Shown here: piece after piece, positions 48,760 to 58,529 of the stretch | How the letters are laid out: each line of letters starts with the position of its first letter | Numbering within the stretch: the stretch's first letter is position 1 | DNA from: Alloalcanivorax gelatiniphagus | Lineage (GTDB): Bacteria > Pseudomonadota > Gammaproteobacteria > Pseudomonadales > Alcanivoracaceae | Length of the DNA: 64,000 nt | Direction of reading: 5' to 3' | Assembly (NCBI RefSeq): GCF_005938655.1 | Contig: NZ_VCQT01000030.1 | Span: forward strand, 1-64,000 | Made by a program: the position numbers and the translations under genes | The notes under the pieces: model-generated | Databases searched by the model: none | The model's input: only the letters and a program-made list of their open reading frames with translations | What the model was told of the DNA's origin: nothing

Positions 48760-48837
48760 AAGCGCCTATTTTTGAGCGTTTCGTCTTGAAAAACAGAGGG
48801 TTATGGTGGTCCGACCCCGACCGACCAGCCGGGCCGG

Positions 48838-50541
48838 TCAGGGGAGCGGGCGGAGGTGCTCGAAGAGCATTTGCGGGCTGCGGCGGCCGCGGAATTCGTT
48901 GACCTCCAGGCGGTAGACGCCCTCCACCCGGGTAAGGCGGGCGCCCAGCAGGGACGGGTCGGCGTTGAACAGGATGCCGTCCACCACGCCATTCACCCCG
49001 GGCAGGCCCAGGGTCAGCTTCAGGTGACGCTCACCCACCACCCGGTGGTTGAGCACCTCGAATTCGCCGTCGAAACGGGGCGGCGGAAAACCCTGGCCCC
49101 AGGGAAACCGGTGCGACAACAGCTCGGCGGTGGCCAGGCTGATGTCGCCATCCGCCAGGCCGCCGTCACTCTCCACCACCGGGTCGAACAGGTCCTCGCC
49201 GGCGACCTCGGAGACCGCCGTCTGAAACGCCTCCCGGAACGCCTCCAGATCCGACGCCCGCAAGGTCATGCCGGCGGCCATGGCGTGCCCGCCGAACTTC
49301 TGCAGCATGTCCGGGTGGCGGGTGGCCACCACGTCCAGCACATCGCGCAGGTGCAGGCCGGCGATGGAGCGCCCGGAGCCCTTGAGCATCCCCGCCTCCC
49401 GGGCCGGGGCAAAGGCAATCACCGGCCGGTGCACGGCCTCTTTTACCCGGGAGGCGAGAATGCCCACCACGCCCTCGTGCCAGTCGCGGCCATGCAGGCA
49501 CAGGGCCGCTGGCAACGTCTGCTCGCGCAGCCGCGCCACCTCGACCATGGCGGCGTCACGCATACCCTGCTCGATGCCGCGCCGCTCCCGGTTGATGGTA
49601 TCCAGCTCCTCGGCGAACCGGCGTGCCTCGGAGACGCTGTCCGCCAGCAGGCATTCGATGCCGTGGCGCATGTCCGCCAGACGGCCGGCGGCGTTCAGCC
49701 TGGGCCCCACCGCGAAGCCCAGGTCCGCCGCCAGCGCTCGGCCCGGGTCACGCCCGGCCACTTGCAGCAGCGCACGGATGCCCGGGTTGCCCTTGCCGGC
49801 GCGCAGCCGCCGCAGGCCCTGCTCCACCAGAATGCGGTTGGCGTCGTCCAGGCGCACCACATCCGCCACCGTGCCCAGGGCGACAAGGTCGAGCAGGTCC
49901 ACCACCGCGCCCTTCAGGCCCAGTTCCCGCTGCACCGCCATCAGCAGGTAGAAGGCCACCCCCACCCCGGCCAGATTGGCGGCGGGAAACTCGTCGCCCT
50001 CCAGACGCGGATTGGCGATGGCGTCCGCCTCTGGCAGGCGGTCGCCGGGCAAATGGTGGTCGGTGATCAGCACGTGCATGCCCGCCGCGCGGGCGGCAGC
50101 GACGCCCTCCACGCTGGCGATGCCGTTGTCCACGGTGATGATCAGATCCGGCTCAAAGTCCGCCCGCGCCAGCTCGACGATGGCCGGCGACAGGCCGTAG
50201 CCGTACTCAAACCGATTGGGGACCAGGAAATCCGGCTTCGGGAAGCCCAGCGCCTGCAGCCCCCGCACCATCAGGGCGGTGGCGGTGGCGCCGTCGGCGT
50301 CGTAATCGCCGACGATGCAAATGCGCCAGTGCTGCTCCCGGGCGCTCAGCAGCAGCGCCACGGCGGCGGTGAGGCCCTGGAAGGTGTCCGGATGGGGCAG
50401 CCGCCCCAGGGTCAGCTCCAGTTGCTCCGCGGCGGTGAGGCCACGGTTGGCGAGGATGCGCGCCAGCAGCGGCGGCACGCCGGGCCAGTCCACGGAAACG
50501 GGCGGGCGACGGCGAATACGGGGGTAGGAACTTACGGTCAT
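48838..50541 (-). CDS. recJ: Single-stranded-DNA 5'-3' exonuclease RecJ
   Basis: A 567-residue DHH-family exonuclease for recombination and mismatch repair. DHH motifs: VGDYDADGATATALM, TVDNGIASVEG, ITDHHLPGD, VALGTVADVVRL; the DHHA1 motif is KFGGHAMAAGMTL; the C-terminal OB domain follows. The start at 50541 gives MTVSSYPRIRRRP, a typical N-terminus, but its ribosome-binding site is weak. It is divergent from fadBA. Confidence 0.96.
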   Translation of the reverse strand: MTVSSYPRIRRRPPVSVDWPGVPPLLARILANRGLTAAEQLELTLGRLPHPDTFQGLTAAVALLLSAREQHWRICIVGDYDADGATATALMVRGLQALGFPKPDFLVPNRFEYGYGLSPAIVELARADFEPDLIITVDNGIASVEGVAAARAAGMHVLITDHHLPGDRLPEADAIANPRLEGDEFPAANLAGVGVAFYLLMAVQRELGLKGAVVDLLDLVALGTVADVVRLDDANRILVEQGLRRLRAGKGNPGIRALLQVAGRDPGRALAADLGFAVGPRLNAAGRLADMRHGIECLLADSVSEARRFAEELDTINRERRGIEQGMRDAAMVEVARLREQTLPAALCLHGRDWHEGVVGILASRVKEAVHRPVIAFAPAREAGMLKGSGRSIAGLHLRDVLDVVATRHPDMLQKFGGHAMAAGMTLRASDLEAFREAFQTAVSEVAGEDLFDPVVESDGGLADGDISLATAELLSHRFPWGQGFPPPRFDGEFEVLNHRVVGERHLKLTLGLPGVNGVVDGILFNADPSLLGARLTRVEGVYRLEVNEFRGRRSPQMLFEHLRPLP

Positions 50542-50653
50542 GACATCCGGCGGTGGGTGCAATGGCGGCAAGCGTCCGGGTATCGACCGGCGCCGTCAAG
50601 GGAAACGACCCACAAGTCACACAGGGGGGCTAACATCAAGCGGCCGTGCTTCT

Positions 50654-50705
50654 TATACTTGGCGACCCTGAGCGGGCTCGACCGAAAACGTGAGCAAACA
50701 CTCAC
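50654..50705 (+). promoter_or_regulatory. Possible fadBA promoter and operator
   Basis: A -10-like TATACT (50654-50659) is followed by an inverted repeat GTGAG-CAAACA-CTCAC (50690-50705) about 62 bp before the fadB start. The inverted repeat could be an operator for a fatty-acid regulator (PsrA/FadR-type), but it does not match their published motifs closely and the -35 is weak. Confidence 0.3.
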
Positions 50706-50766
50706 ATGAAACGGCGGGCCACGCCCGCGGCCCCTCCGCGTACTTTGGGACTGGAGAGCAATCGTT

Positions 50767-52914
50767 ATGATTTACCAAGGCAACGCCGTAAGCGTAGAAC
50801 TGCTTGACGACGGCATCGCCGAACTGAAGTTCGACCTTCAGGGCGAGTCCGTGAACAAGTTCAACCGTGCCACTCTGGAAGACCTGAGCAAGGCCACCGA
50901 GGCCCTCAAAGGCAACGACCAGGTCAAGGGCATCGTGGTCACCTCCGGCAAGAAAGTGTTCATTGTCGGCGCCGACATCACCGAATTCACCGAAATGTTC
51001 GCCAACGACGAGGCGGAGATCGCCAAGTGGTCCCGTGAGGCGAACGACATCTTCAACGCCTTCGAAGACCTGGACGTACCCAAGGTCGTGGCCATCAACG
51101 GTTTCGCCCTGGGCGGCGGCCTGGAAATGTGCCTGGCCTGCGACTTCCGCGTCATGGGCGAAGCCGCCCAGGTGGGCTTCCCGGAAGTGAAGCTGGGCAT
51201 CTACCCGGGCTTCGGCGGCACCGTGCGCACGCCGCGCATCGTCGGCGTGGACAACGCCATCGAGTGGATCGCCACCGGCAGCCAGAACAAAGCGGACAAG
51301 GCCCTGAAAGTGGGCATCGTCGACGCGGTGGTAAAAGCCGGTGACGAACGTGACGCCGCCCTCGACCTGGTCAAGCAATGCCTGGCCGGCAAGATCGACT
51401 TCCGCGCCAAGCGCCAGGAAAAACTGGAACCCCTGCCGATGCCCCCCATGGAGCAGATGATGGCGTTCCAGACCGGCATGGCCATGGTCCAGCAGCAGGC
51501 CGGCAAGAACTACCCGGCCCCGGTGGAAGCCGTGAAGTCCATGCAGAAGGCCGCCGGCATGAAGCGCGACGACGCCCTGGACGTGGAATCCAAAGGCTTC
51601 GCCAAGGTCGCCAAGACCCAGCAAGCCACCGCCATGGTGGGCCTGTTCCTGGCCGACCAGCAGGTCAAGAAAGTGAACGGCAAAACCGCCAAGGGCAGCC
51701 GCGAAGTGAAGCACGCCGCGGTACTGGGCGCCGGCATCATGGGTGGCGGCATCGCCTTCCAGTCCGCCCTCAAGGGCACGCCCATCGTGATGAAGGACAT
51801 CAACGACAAGGCGCTGGACCTGGGCATGAACGAAGCGTCCAAGCTGCTCGCCAAGCGCGTCAGCAAAGGCAAGATGGACGCCGCCGGCATGGGTAAGGTG
51901 CTCTCCGCCATCCGTCCCACCCTCAGCTATGAGGACTTCAAGGACATCGACGTGATCGTCGAAGCGGTGGTCGAGAACCCCAAGATCAAACAGTCCGTAC
52001 TGGCCGAGACCGAACAGAAAGTGGAAGGCGCCATCCTCGCCTCCAACACCTCCACCATCTCCATCAACCGGCTCGCCGAAGCGCTGAAAAAACCGGAGAA
52101 CTTCGCCGGCATGCACTTCTTCAACCCGGTGCACATGATGCCCCTGGTGGAAGTGATCCGCGGTGAAAAAACCTCCGACGAAACCGTCGCCACCCTGGTC
52201 AACTACGCCCAGAAAATGGGCAAGAACCCGGTTGTCGTGAACGACTGCCCCGGGTTCCTGGTAAACCGGGTGCTGTTCCCCTACTTCGCCGGCTTCAGCA
52301 TGCTGGTCCGTGACGGCGCCGACTTCCAGCAGGTCGACAAAGTCATGCAGAAATTCGGCTGGCCCATGGGCCCCGCCTATCTGCTCGACGTGGTCGGCAT
52401 CGACACCGGCGTGCACGCCGCCCAGGTGATGGCGGAAGGCTTCCCGGACCGCATGGAGCACGACTTCAAGGACCCGACCGAGATCATGTTCGAAAACGAA
52501 CGCTATGGTCAGAAGAACGGCATCGGCTTCTACAAGTACGAAGAAGACAAGAAGGGCAAGCCCAAGAAAGTGGTCGACGAAAAGACCTATGAGCTGATCA
52601 AGCCCGCCGTTACCAGCGAAGCGAAGGACTACGACGCCGACGAGATCATCGCCCGCATGATGATCCCGATGTGCACCGAAACCGTCCGCTGCCTGGAAGA
52701 CAACATCGTCGGCTCCCCCGCCGAAGCCGACATGGCCATGATCTACGGCATCGGCTTCCCTCCGTTCCGCGGCGGCCCGCTGCGCTACATCGACAGCATC
52801 GGCACCCAGGCCTTCGTGGAACTGTGTGACAAGTACGCCCACCTGGGCGCGCTGTACGAAGCGCCGCAAATGCTCAAGGACAAAGCCTCCAAAGGCGAGT
52901 CCTTCTTCGGCTAA
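50767..52914 (+). CDS. fadB: Fatty acid oxidation complex alpha subunit
   Basis: A 715-residue multifunctional enzyme: enoyl-CoA hydratase/isomerase N-terminal domain ([44 protein letters not shown]) and 3-hydroxyacyl-CoA dehydrogenase ([33 protein letters not shown] with catalytic His). It carries out hydration and dehydrogenation steps of beta-oxidation with FadA as an alpha2beta2 complex. GGAGAG precedes the start. fadA follows after 24 bp. Confidence 0.98.
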   Translation: MIYQGNAVSVELLDDGIAELKFDLQGESVNKFNRATLEDLSKATEALKGNDQVKGIVVTSGKKVFIVGADITEFTEMFANDEAEIAKWSREANDIFNAFEDLDVPKVVAINGFALGGGLEMCLACDFRVMGEAAQVGFPEVKLGIYPGFGGTVRTPRIVGVDNAIEWIATGSQNKADKALKVGIVDAVVKAGDERDAALDLVKQCLAGKIDFRAKRQEKLEPLPMPPMEQMMAFQTGMAMVQQQAGKNYPAPVEAVKSMQKAAGMKRDDALDVESKGFAKVAKTQQATAMVGLFLADQQVKKVNGKTAKGSREVKHAAVLGAGIMGGGIAFQSALKGTPIVMKDINDKALDLGMNEASKLLAKRVSKGKMDAAGMGKVLSAIRPTLSYEDFKDIDVIVEAVVENPKIKQSVLAETEQKVEGAILASNTSTISINRLAEALKKPENFAGMHFFNPVHMMPLVEVIRGEKTSDETVATLVNYAQKMGKNPVVVNDCPGFLVNRVLFPYFAGFSMLVRDGADFQQVDKVMQKFGWPMGPAYLLDVVGIDTGVHAAQVMAEGFPDRMEHDFKDPTEIMFENERYGQKNGIGFYKYEEDKKGKPKKVVDEKTYELIKPAVTSEAKDYDADEIIARMMIPMCTETVRCLEDNIVGSPAEADMAMIYGIGFPPFRGGPLRYIDSIGTQAFVELCDKYAHLGALYEAPQMLKDKASKGESFFG

Positions 52915-54114
<1,200 letters not shown>

Positions 54115-54145
54115 CCACCCTTCTCTTCACCGTTGCCGAGAACTG

Positions 54146-54179
54146 AAAAGCCCCGGCGGGTTCGCCCGCCGGGGCTTTT
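54146..54179 (+). terminator. Intrinsic terminator of fadBA
   Basis: A 15-bp stem AAAAGCCCCGGCGGG / CCCGCCGGGGCTTTT with a TTCG tetraloop and trailing Ts, 32 bp after the fadA stop. Confidence 0.93.
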
Positions 54180-54189
54180 TCGTGGGTTC

Positions 54190-54256
54190 ATCGCGGCTGA
54201 AGCCGCTCCTACCCGGGGGGCTGGGTTCTTGATGTAGGAGCGACTTCAGTCGCGAT
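54190..54256. repeat. REP pair with a compensated variant
   Basis: 54190-54212 is an intact REP (GTAG on the minus strand). 54234-54256 (GTAG on the plus strand) has GCGACTTCAGTCGC in place of GCGGCTTCAGCCGC: two changes at paired positions, so the stem is preserved. These are the last REPs before the accessory island; none occur to its right. Confidence 0.85.
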
Positions 54257-54314
54257 GAAAATGGCACCACCGCTGATCCAGCCAGAAGCCCTCGCCTTTC
54301 TGAACCCCCAAAGA

Positions 54315-54329
54315 TTGACAAACTTTGTC
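54315..54329 (+). promoter_or_regulatory. parDE promoter -35 and palindromic operator
   Basis: TTGACA (54315-54320) overlaps a perfect inverted repeat GACAAA-C-TTTGTC (54317-54329), with CATAAT (about 54340-54345) as a -10-like box. Toxin-antitoxin operons are usually repressed by the antitoxin on such palindromes, so this is a likely ParD operator. Confidence 0.55.
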
Positions 54330-54373
54330 CGCCGCATAGCATAATCATGTACCCCAACCCCAGGAGAGTGAGC

Positions 54374-54631
54374 ATGCACATCTCACTAACCCCCGAACTG
54401 GAAGCCCGCATCAAAACCAAAGTGGAAAGCGGGCTCTACAACAACGCCAGCGAAGTCATCCGCGAGGCCCTTCGTTTCGTGGAAACCCATGAAGAATGGA
54501 TCAACGAACTCAAGCTCGCACGCCTGCGTGAGCAGCTAAGGGAAGGCGTAGATCAACTGGACCGCGGCGAGGGCACCCGTATCACATCCAAGGCCGGCCT
54601 GGACGATCTGTTCGAAGACCTGAAGGCGTAA
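54374..54631 (+). CDS. ParD-like antitoxin (ribbon-helix-helix / type II)
   Basis: An 85-residue protein, MHISLTPELEARIKTKVESG then LYNNASEVIREALRFVE, the classic RHH DNA-binding N-terminus of ParD/CopG antitoxins, with a charged C-terminal half that would wrap the toxin (EWINELKLARLREQLREG). The start at 54374 has AGGAGAG 5-6 nt upstream; an ATG nine codons earlier has none. It is followed by the toxin gene with a 2-nt gap. Confidence 0.92.
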   Translation: MHISLTPELEARIKTKVESGLYNNASEVIREALRFVETHEEWINELKLARLREQLREGVDQLDRGEGTRITSKAGLDDLFEDLKA

Positions 54632-54633
54632 CA

Positions 54634-54927
54634 ATGCCAACCTCACTGGTCCTCTCACCCGCCGCCCGCGAGGATCTGGTAGCGATCCGGAAATATGGTG
54701 CGCTCCATTGGGGAAAACATCGCTCCGATCAATACCTGGACACTCTAAAGGAAGCCATCTGGTCGCTTCTTGAGTATCCAGAGACAGGCAGGACGCGCCC
54801 TGAATTGTCGAGTGAAATACGCAGCCTTCCGGTGTCCAGTCACGTCATCTTCTACCGAATAGAGCGAGAACAGCTGGAGATCATTCGAATCCTGCATGCA
54901 CGGCAGGATGTTGATCAGCAACTTTGA
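54634..54927 (+). CDS. RelE/ParE-family toxin
   Basis: A 97-residue protein with the ParE-like pattern LSPAAREDLVAIRKYGALHWG, SLLEYPETGRTRPELSSEIRSLPVSSHVIFYRIE and the C-terminal LEIIRILHARQDV. ParE toxins poison DNA gyrase; RelE relatives cut mRNA on the ribosome. The sequence fits ParE better (EYPETGR, IRILHARQDV). Paired with the upstream antitoxin; function is inferred from family. Confidence 0.9.
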   Translation: MPTSLVLSPAAREDLVAIRKYGALHWGKHRSDQYLDTLKEAIWSLLEYPETGRTRPELSSEIRSLPVSSHVIFYRIEREQLEIIRILHARQDVDQQL

Positions 54928-55060
54928 TGAAAGGCTTACAGTTTTCTATCGTGAACACCTGAGAACCGGTAAAATCTTTTACGCTGCACTCAACATTGTA
55001 GCGGTCCATCACACGTCGCTGGATGAACACTTCCTGCGAGGGCCGCGAGAGGTGCATGAA

Positions 55061-55309
55061 AACGTCGACGAGATGCAGACCGATTTGGACGACTACCTGG
55101 CTCGCTACAACACCAAGCAGCCCTACCAAGGGCGCGACATGAAGGGCAGAACACCCTATCCCATGTTCGTGAAGGGCCTGCACAAGGAGAAGAAAACCGT
55201 TGCCAAAACCGCCGCACAAACGGAAAAAATGAACCTGCCTGTCAAGAGGCGGCCATCAGGTAATAACCATCACCGCAAAGAAAAACCAGTACACCAAAGA
55301 CCTCATTAA
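55061..55309 (+). pseudogene. Remnant of an IS3/IS481-type transposase C-terminus
   Basis: The open frame contains DEMQTDLDDYLARYNTKQPYQG and RDMKGRTPYPMFVKGL, the end of a DDE integrase-core transposase; the catalytic DDE residues and everything upstream are missing. It lies within a 396-bp stretch between the parE gene and the KTSC gene that otherwise holds no gene I can recognise. It marks past IS activity at this locus. Confidence 0.7.
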
Positions 55310-55323
55310 GACTCGGAATAAAA

Positions 55324-55533
55324 TCAAACTTCCTGGCAAGGAAACACACCTCGAACATAAGCCCATAAGAACTTTCCATGAGACTCCGCATTAATAAAAC
55401 CTTCATAAGTTTCTTGGGGAACATCAAAATATTGATATACACCACCATTGAGAAATTCGACCTCAAGAATTTTCTCGCCCTCATCATAACCGATAGAGGC
55501 AATATTGCTTGAACTTACTGAAATACGCTCCAT
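55324..55533 (-). CDS. KTSC-domain protein
   Basis: A 69-residue protein with the KTSC domain pattern SSNIASIGYDEGEKILEVEF then NGGVYQYFDVPQETYEGFI and KFLWAYVRG. KTSC proteins are small, beta-rich, of unknown function, and often found near nucleases or helicases. The start is 12 bp after the herA stop and the sequence is A+T-rich like herA and sir2, so it appears to be the last gene of that operon. Whether it belongs to the defence system is inference. Confidence 0.82.
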   Translation of the reverse strand: MERISVSSSNIASIGYDEGEKILEVEFLNGGVYQYFDVPQETYEGFINAESHGKFLWAYVRGVFPCQEV

Positions 55534-55545
55534 TTTTATCTCCTG

Positions 55546-57321
55546 TCAATTATTACCCGGATCGAACCTTGCATCTTGGTTATGCCAATTTATTACCAAC
55601 CCCTTAAAACTACTTTCTTTGTAATTGCCGCTCCAACTTTCAGACACACTAGGATCTTTGCTATCAGGATACCGGCCTTCTGGCGGAAGGGAGAATCTAC
55701 AACGCATAGGAATTTTTGTAGCCTCACCAGTAATAAAAGCTTCACCAGTACGAAGAATCGGCAAAAAATCTATCATCCCAGATAGCCCATCCGACATTGC
55801 AGATTTTATCTTCGATCTATCCGATGCATTATTTATTCTCAATGCAAAAAAAGTCCCACATTGAGACAAAATCGTATCATCAATTTCCGAAGGCCTTTGG
55901 CTAATCATCATCAACCCAACACCAAACTTTCTCCCTTCTTTGGCGATCCTTCTCACCATATCTTTTGCGACACCATTCATGTCATTTGAAAGGTATCTAT
56001 GAGCTTCCTCCATAACAAGAAGAAGAGGGATTTCTTTCATCCCATAAGGCAAAAACCTCCCCCATATTGCAGCCTCGAAGAGAACGTCGAGCATCGATCC
56101 CAAAATAAGATCAAGTCTTGAAGAGGGCATCCCGGAGATATCAAGTATCGTAACGGGGAAATCATCACCAACCCAGTCAAAAATAAGATTTTCAAGGCGT
56201 CTATCTGTAGATCCATTACCCCCAATAGACCAAGGACCGGGATCCAAAAAAAACGCGTATTGTCCGTCTACAAGTTTCGACCTCATCGCTTCCAAATTTC
56301 TTTTGAATGCTCCAGCCCCCCCTTTATTAGGTGGAGCATTACCAGGGGATGGCGGCGAAAACCTAGGTGGCAAAAGATCATCTACTGAGCCGTCAGACTC
56401 TATCGCCGGAATAGTTCTATCGGCATCGCTCCAGGTTACGGAATCATCATAATACAACTTGTACCAAACTTTTTTTAAATCGAATGGAATGGGGGAGTAT
56501 GGCGTTACTTTTATTGAGTCTATTTCTGGAAAATTCTCACTGGCGTATTGGCGCTTTAAGTCAACCATACAGTCAATAAATTTTATTTTCAGTTGTTCGT
56601 TTTTTCCACAAAGAAAGTCAATCAGGCTATCCGGAGAAATACACCAGTAGGGAACGTACAGGTTTTTCTCTTGTCCCGATGGATTTACAGAATAGACATT
56701 AGCCACATCAGAGAACGCCGCCGAATATTCACCATGCAAGTCAAAAATGATAATTCTTGATGACGGCCTCAAAACCTTTCCCTCGTCACAACCCACTATT
56801 GACCGAATAAGGCTAACCACACCAGTAGATTTCCCCGATCCGGTAGATCCAAGAATGGCAGAGTGCTTATTTACCAGTGAATCCAAATTTATTCCTGCCT
56901 TGACTGAATCTGAACTTGATAACCGACCGATGGTCACATAGTCCTCTCCAGAAAACCCATATATTTTTTTTAAATCCGTCTCCGTAACAAGATGTACATC
57001 ATCATTGATGCTGGGAAATTGATTTATACCTCTCTGAAAATCAATCCCAACTGCCTCACCTACCAGCTCAACTTTGATCATCCGTTTATCTGACAGATCT
57101 TTGGATTTTTCTCCAGCCTCGCTTGCCTCCGACACAATCCCGTAAAGATCGTTATAACCCTGGGGTATTCGCACAAAACTACCAACTTGTCCGAGCCTAT
57201 GCGCCCGACCTTCAATAATAACGACACCAGACCTAACGTTAGGATTCAACTCAACCCCTAGAGAGCTACCGTGAACTGATGAGATCTGCCCAATTAGAGA
57301 TGGCGAATTATTAGTTTTCAT
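55546..57321 (-). CDS. herA: HerA-family ATPase (SIR2-HerA system component)
   Basis: A 591-residue HerA/FtsK-type hexameric ATPase. An N-terminal HAS-barrel (about 9-70, LIGQISSVHGSSLGVEL), Walker A GSTGSGKST at 158-166, Walker B LLLVMEEAH at 433-441, and a sensor-like SQRPSEID near 474-481. In SIR2-HerA systems HerA partners SIR2 and controls its NADase activity. It overlaps the sir2 stop by 11 bp; an ATG six codons upstream is also in frame. Codon use and base composition are A+T-rich (25/60 G+C at 56701-56760) compared with 39/60 at 53701-53760. Confidence 0.93.
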   Translation of the reverse strand: MKTNNSPSLIGQISSVHGSSLGVELNPNVRSGVVIIEGRAHRLGQVGSFVRIPQGYNDLYGIVSEASEAGEKSKDLSDKRMIKVELVGEAVGIDFQRGINQFPSINDDVHLVTETDLKKIYGFSGEDYVTIGRLSSSDSVKAGINLDSLVNKHSAILGSTGSGKSTGVVSLIRSIVGCDEGKVLRPSSRIIIFDLHGEYSAAFSDVANVYSVNPSGQEKNLYVPYWCISPDSLIDFLCGKNEQLKIKFIDCMVDLKRQYASENFPEIDSIKVTPYSPIPFDLKKVWYKLYYDDSVTWSDADRTIPAIESDGSVDDLLPPRFSPPSPGNAPPNKGGAGAFKRNLEAMRSKLVDGQYAFFLDPGPWSIGGNGSTDRRLENLIFDWVGDDFPVTILDISGMPSSRLDLILGSMLDVLFEAAIWGRFLPYGMKEIPLLLVMEEAHRYLSNDMNGVAKDMVRRIAKEGRKFGVGLMMISQRPSEIDDTILSQCGTFFALRINNASDRSKIKSAMSDGLSGMIDFLPILRTGEAFITGEATKIPMRCRFSLPPEGRYPDSKDPSVSESWSGNYKESSFKGLVINWHNQDARFDPGNN

Positions 57322-58498
57322 CAATGTCACCCTTATCATTATCTTCCACCAACTTGAGACTTACAGCTTTTCCTCCGCCTGTGTTTGCTAAAAACCTCGA
57401 AAATTTCACAAAATCGCCAAGGACAAATTTACCATTATCCCAGTACTCGTCACGAAAAACTTCCCATCCTCTACTAGGAAGCTCTCCAAGTCTCCACTCC
57501 GCCTGCACTCCGTTTATTACGGCACCATCGTTACAGTACACACTCATATTGGGGCGTCTCTTGCCGAGCTCCACTGCAAACTTTTCTTCCTCTAGTTTTT
57601 TAAATTGCAGGGCGATAACAGCGGATGAGGGATTGCCCGCCATACACTCATCAAGCTTTGCGGAAATATGGGCGTCAGCAAACGAGAAGCCAATCACAAT
57701 TAGCACTGAATCTTTTTCTAGAACAAAATTCTTGAGCCGATCAAACAGCGATGAAAATGGCGCAGACTGCGTCTGGTCATACTTTAGATGAGAGGGGTAA
57801 ACCATCGTCCCTTTAGAAGCACCGGCCCCCCTTATAACTTCTCCTTTTCCGTTTTGCTCCCAATTGATTGACCCATGTAGCTTCCACAACCTAGTCCAAC
57901 GGGAAGGTAGATCATTACTCGCCACAGCAGATGAATCAAAGAATGGGCACCTTGCCCCTGAGAAGCCATCAAAATATGGAGACTTAACTCGCTCAAGAGC
58001 TTCCTCCACGAGGAGGTCATAGTTTGTGGTAAAAACCTCGACAGCGTAATCACGGCTAATACCATTAATCCATGACACTAAATCCGAGTAGGCCGTATCA
58101 TTTTCTGGCAATCCAACCGAAACCACTTCTTTAATTTTTTCACAAACCTCTTCTTCAAAACCTCGATAGGCTTCAGAATCAAGCCCATAAACCTCATTAT
58201 TTCCCAATACCTCGACAAACGACCTTATTCTAGATAAAACATTCTCAATATTTAGCCTCCCTGCGCCACCCACAATCTGATCAAAGCACCTCCCGTGGAC
58301 TGGCGAAAGCTTACCCCGTACAATTCCAGTAAGCCCCGCCACATCGGGAATAAGGGGTGAGTACCCCTCGCCCTCCGACACATTAATACCTACTGGCGCC
58401 CCAGCACCAACAAGCAAGCCAATCTTCTTTCTTCCCTGGCCAACGATCTGCTTAAAATCGTACATGTACTGATCGGGATTATGAACTGTATCTGCCAT
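57311..58498 (-). CDS. sir2: SIR2-domain protein (NADase of SIR2-HerA defence)
   Basis: A 395-residue protein of the SIR2_2 type. The Rossmann GAGAP is at 31-35; the catalytic pair is N159 (FTTNYDLL) and H208 (KLHGSINW); the NAD-binding IGFSFADAHI follows near 270. Both residues needed for NAD hydrolysis in phage-defence SIR2 proteins are present, so it is predicted active. A TTG four codons upstream (58510) is an alternative start. It lies 31 bp after the helicase gene (20 bp if the TTG is used) and overlaps herA. Confidence 0.93.
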   Translation of the reverse strand: MADTVHNPDQYMYDFKQIVGQGRKKIGLLVGAGAPVGINVSEGEGYSPLIPDVAGLTGIVRGKLSPVHGRCFDQIVGGAGRLNIENVLSRIRSFVEVLGNNEVYGLDSEAYRGFEEEVCEKIKEVVSVGLPENDTAYSDLVSWINGISRDYAVEVFTTNYDLLVEEALERVKSPYFDGFSGARCPFFDSSAVASNDLPSRWTRLWKLHGSINWEQNGKGEVIRGAGASKGTMVYPSHLKYDQTQSAPFSSLFDRLKNFVLEKDSVLIVIGFSFADAHISAKLDECMAGNPSSAVIALQFKKLEEEKFAVELGKRRPNMSVYCNDGAVINGVQAEWRLGELPSRGWEVFRDEYWDNGKFVLGDFVKFSRFLANTGGGKAVSLKLVEDNDKGDIDEN

Positions 58499-58529
58499 TT
58501 CTCCGCTCAACCTTCTTCAAAATCATTCG

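Larger units (their letters stand above)
47882..48820 (+). mobile_element. RAYT transposase unit with 15-bp terminal inverted repeats
   Basis: TCGGGGTCGGACCAC at 47882-47896 and its exact reverse complement at 48806-48820 bracket the RAYT gene. The left end is preceded by a partial direct copy (CATCGGGGTCAC, about 47869-47880). The unit, 939 bp, is inserted between maeB and recJ. No target duplication is evident. Confidence 0.7.

Noticed and set aside
54896-55309. 137-codon frame as an intact gene
   Set aside because: It overlaps the parE end, lacks a ribosome-binding site, and only its later part resembles the C-terminus of a transposase; it is treated as a remnant.
55546-57321. HerA as part of a HerA-NurA DNA-end resection pair
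   Set aside because: No NurA-type nuclease is adjacent; the overlapping gene is SIR2, matching the SIR2-HerA defence pair instead.
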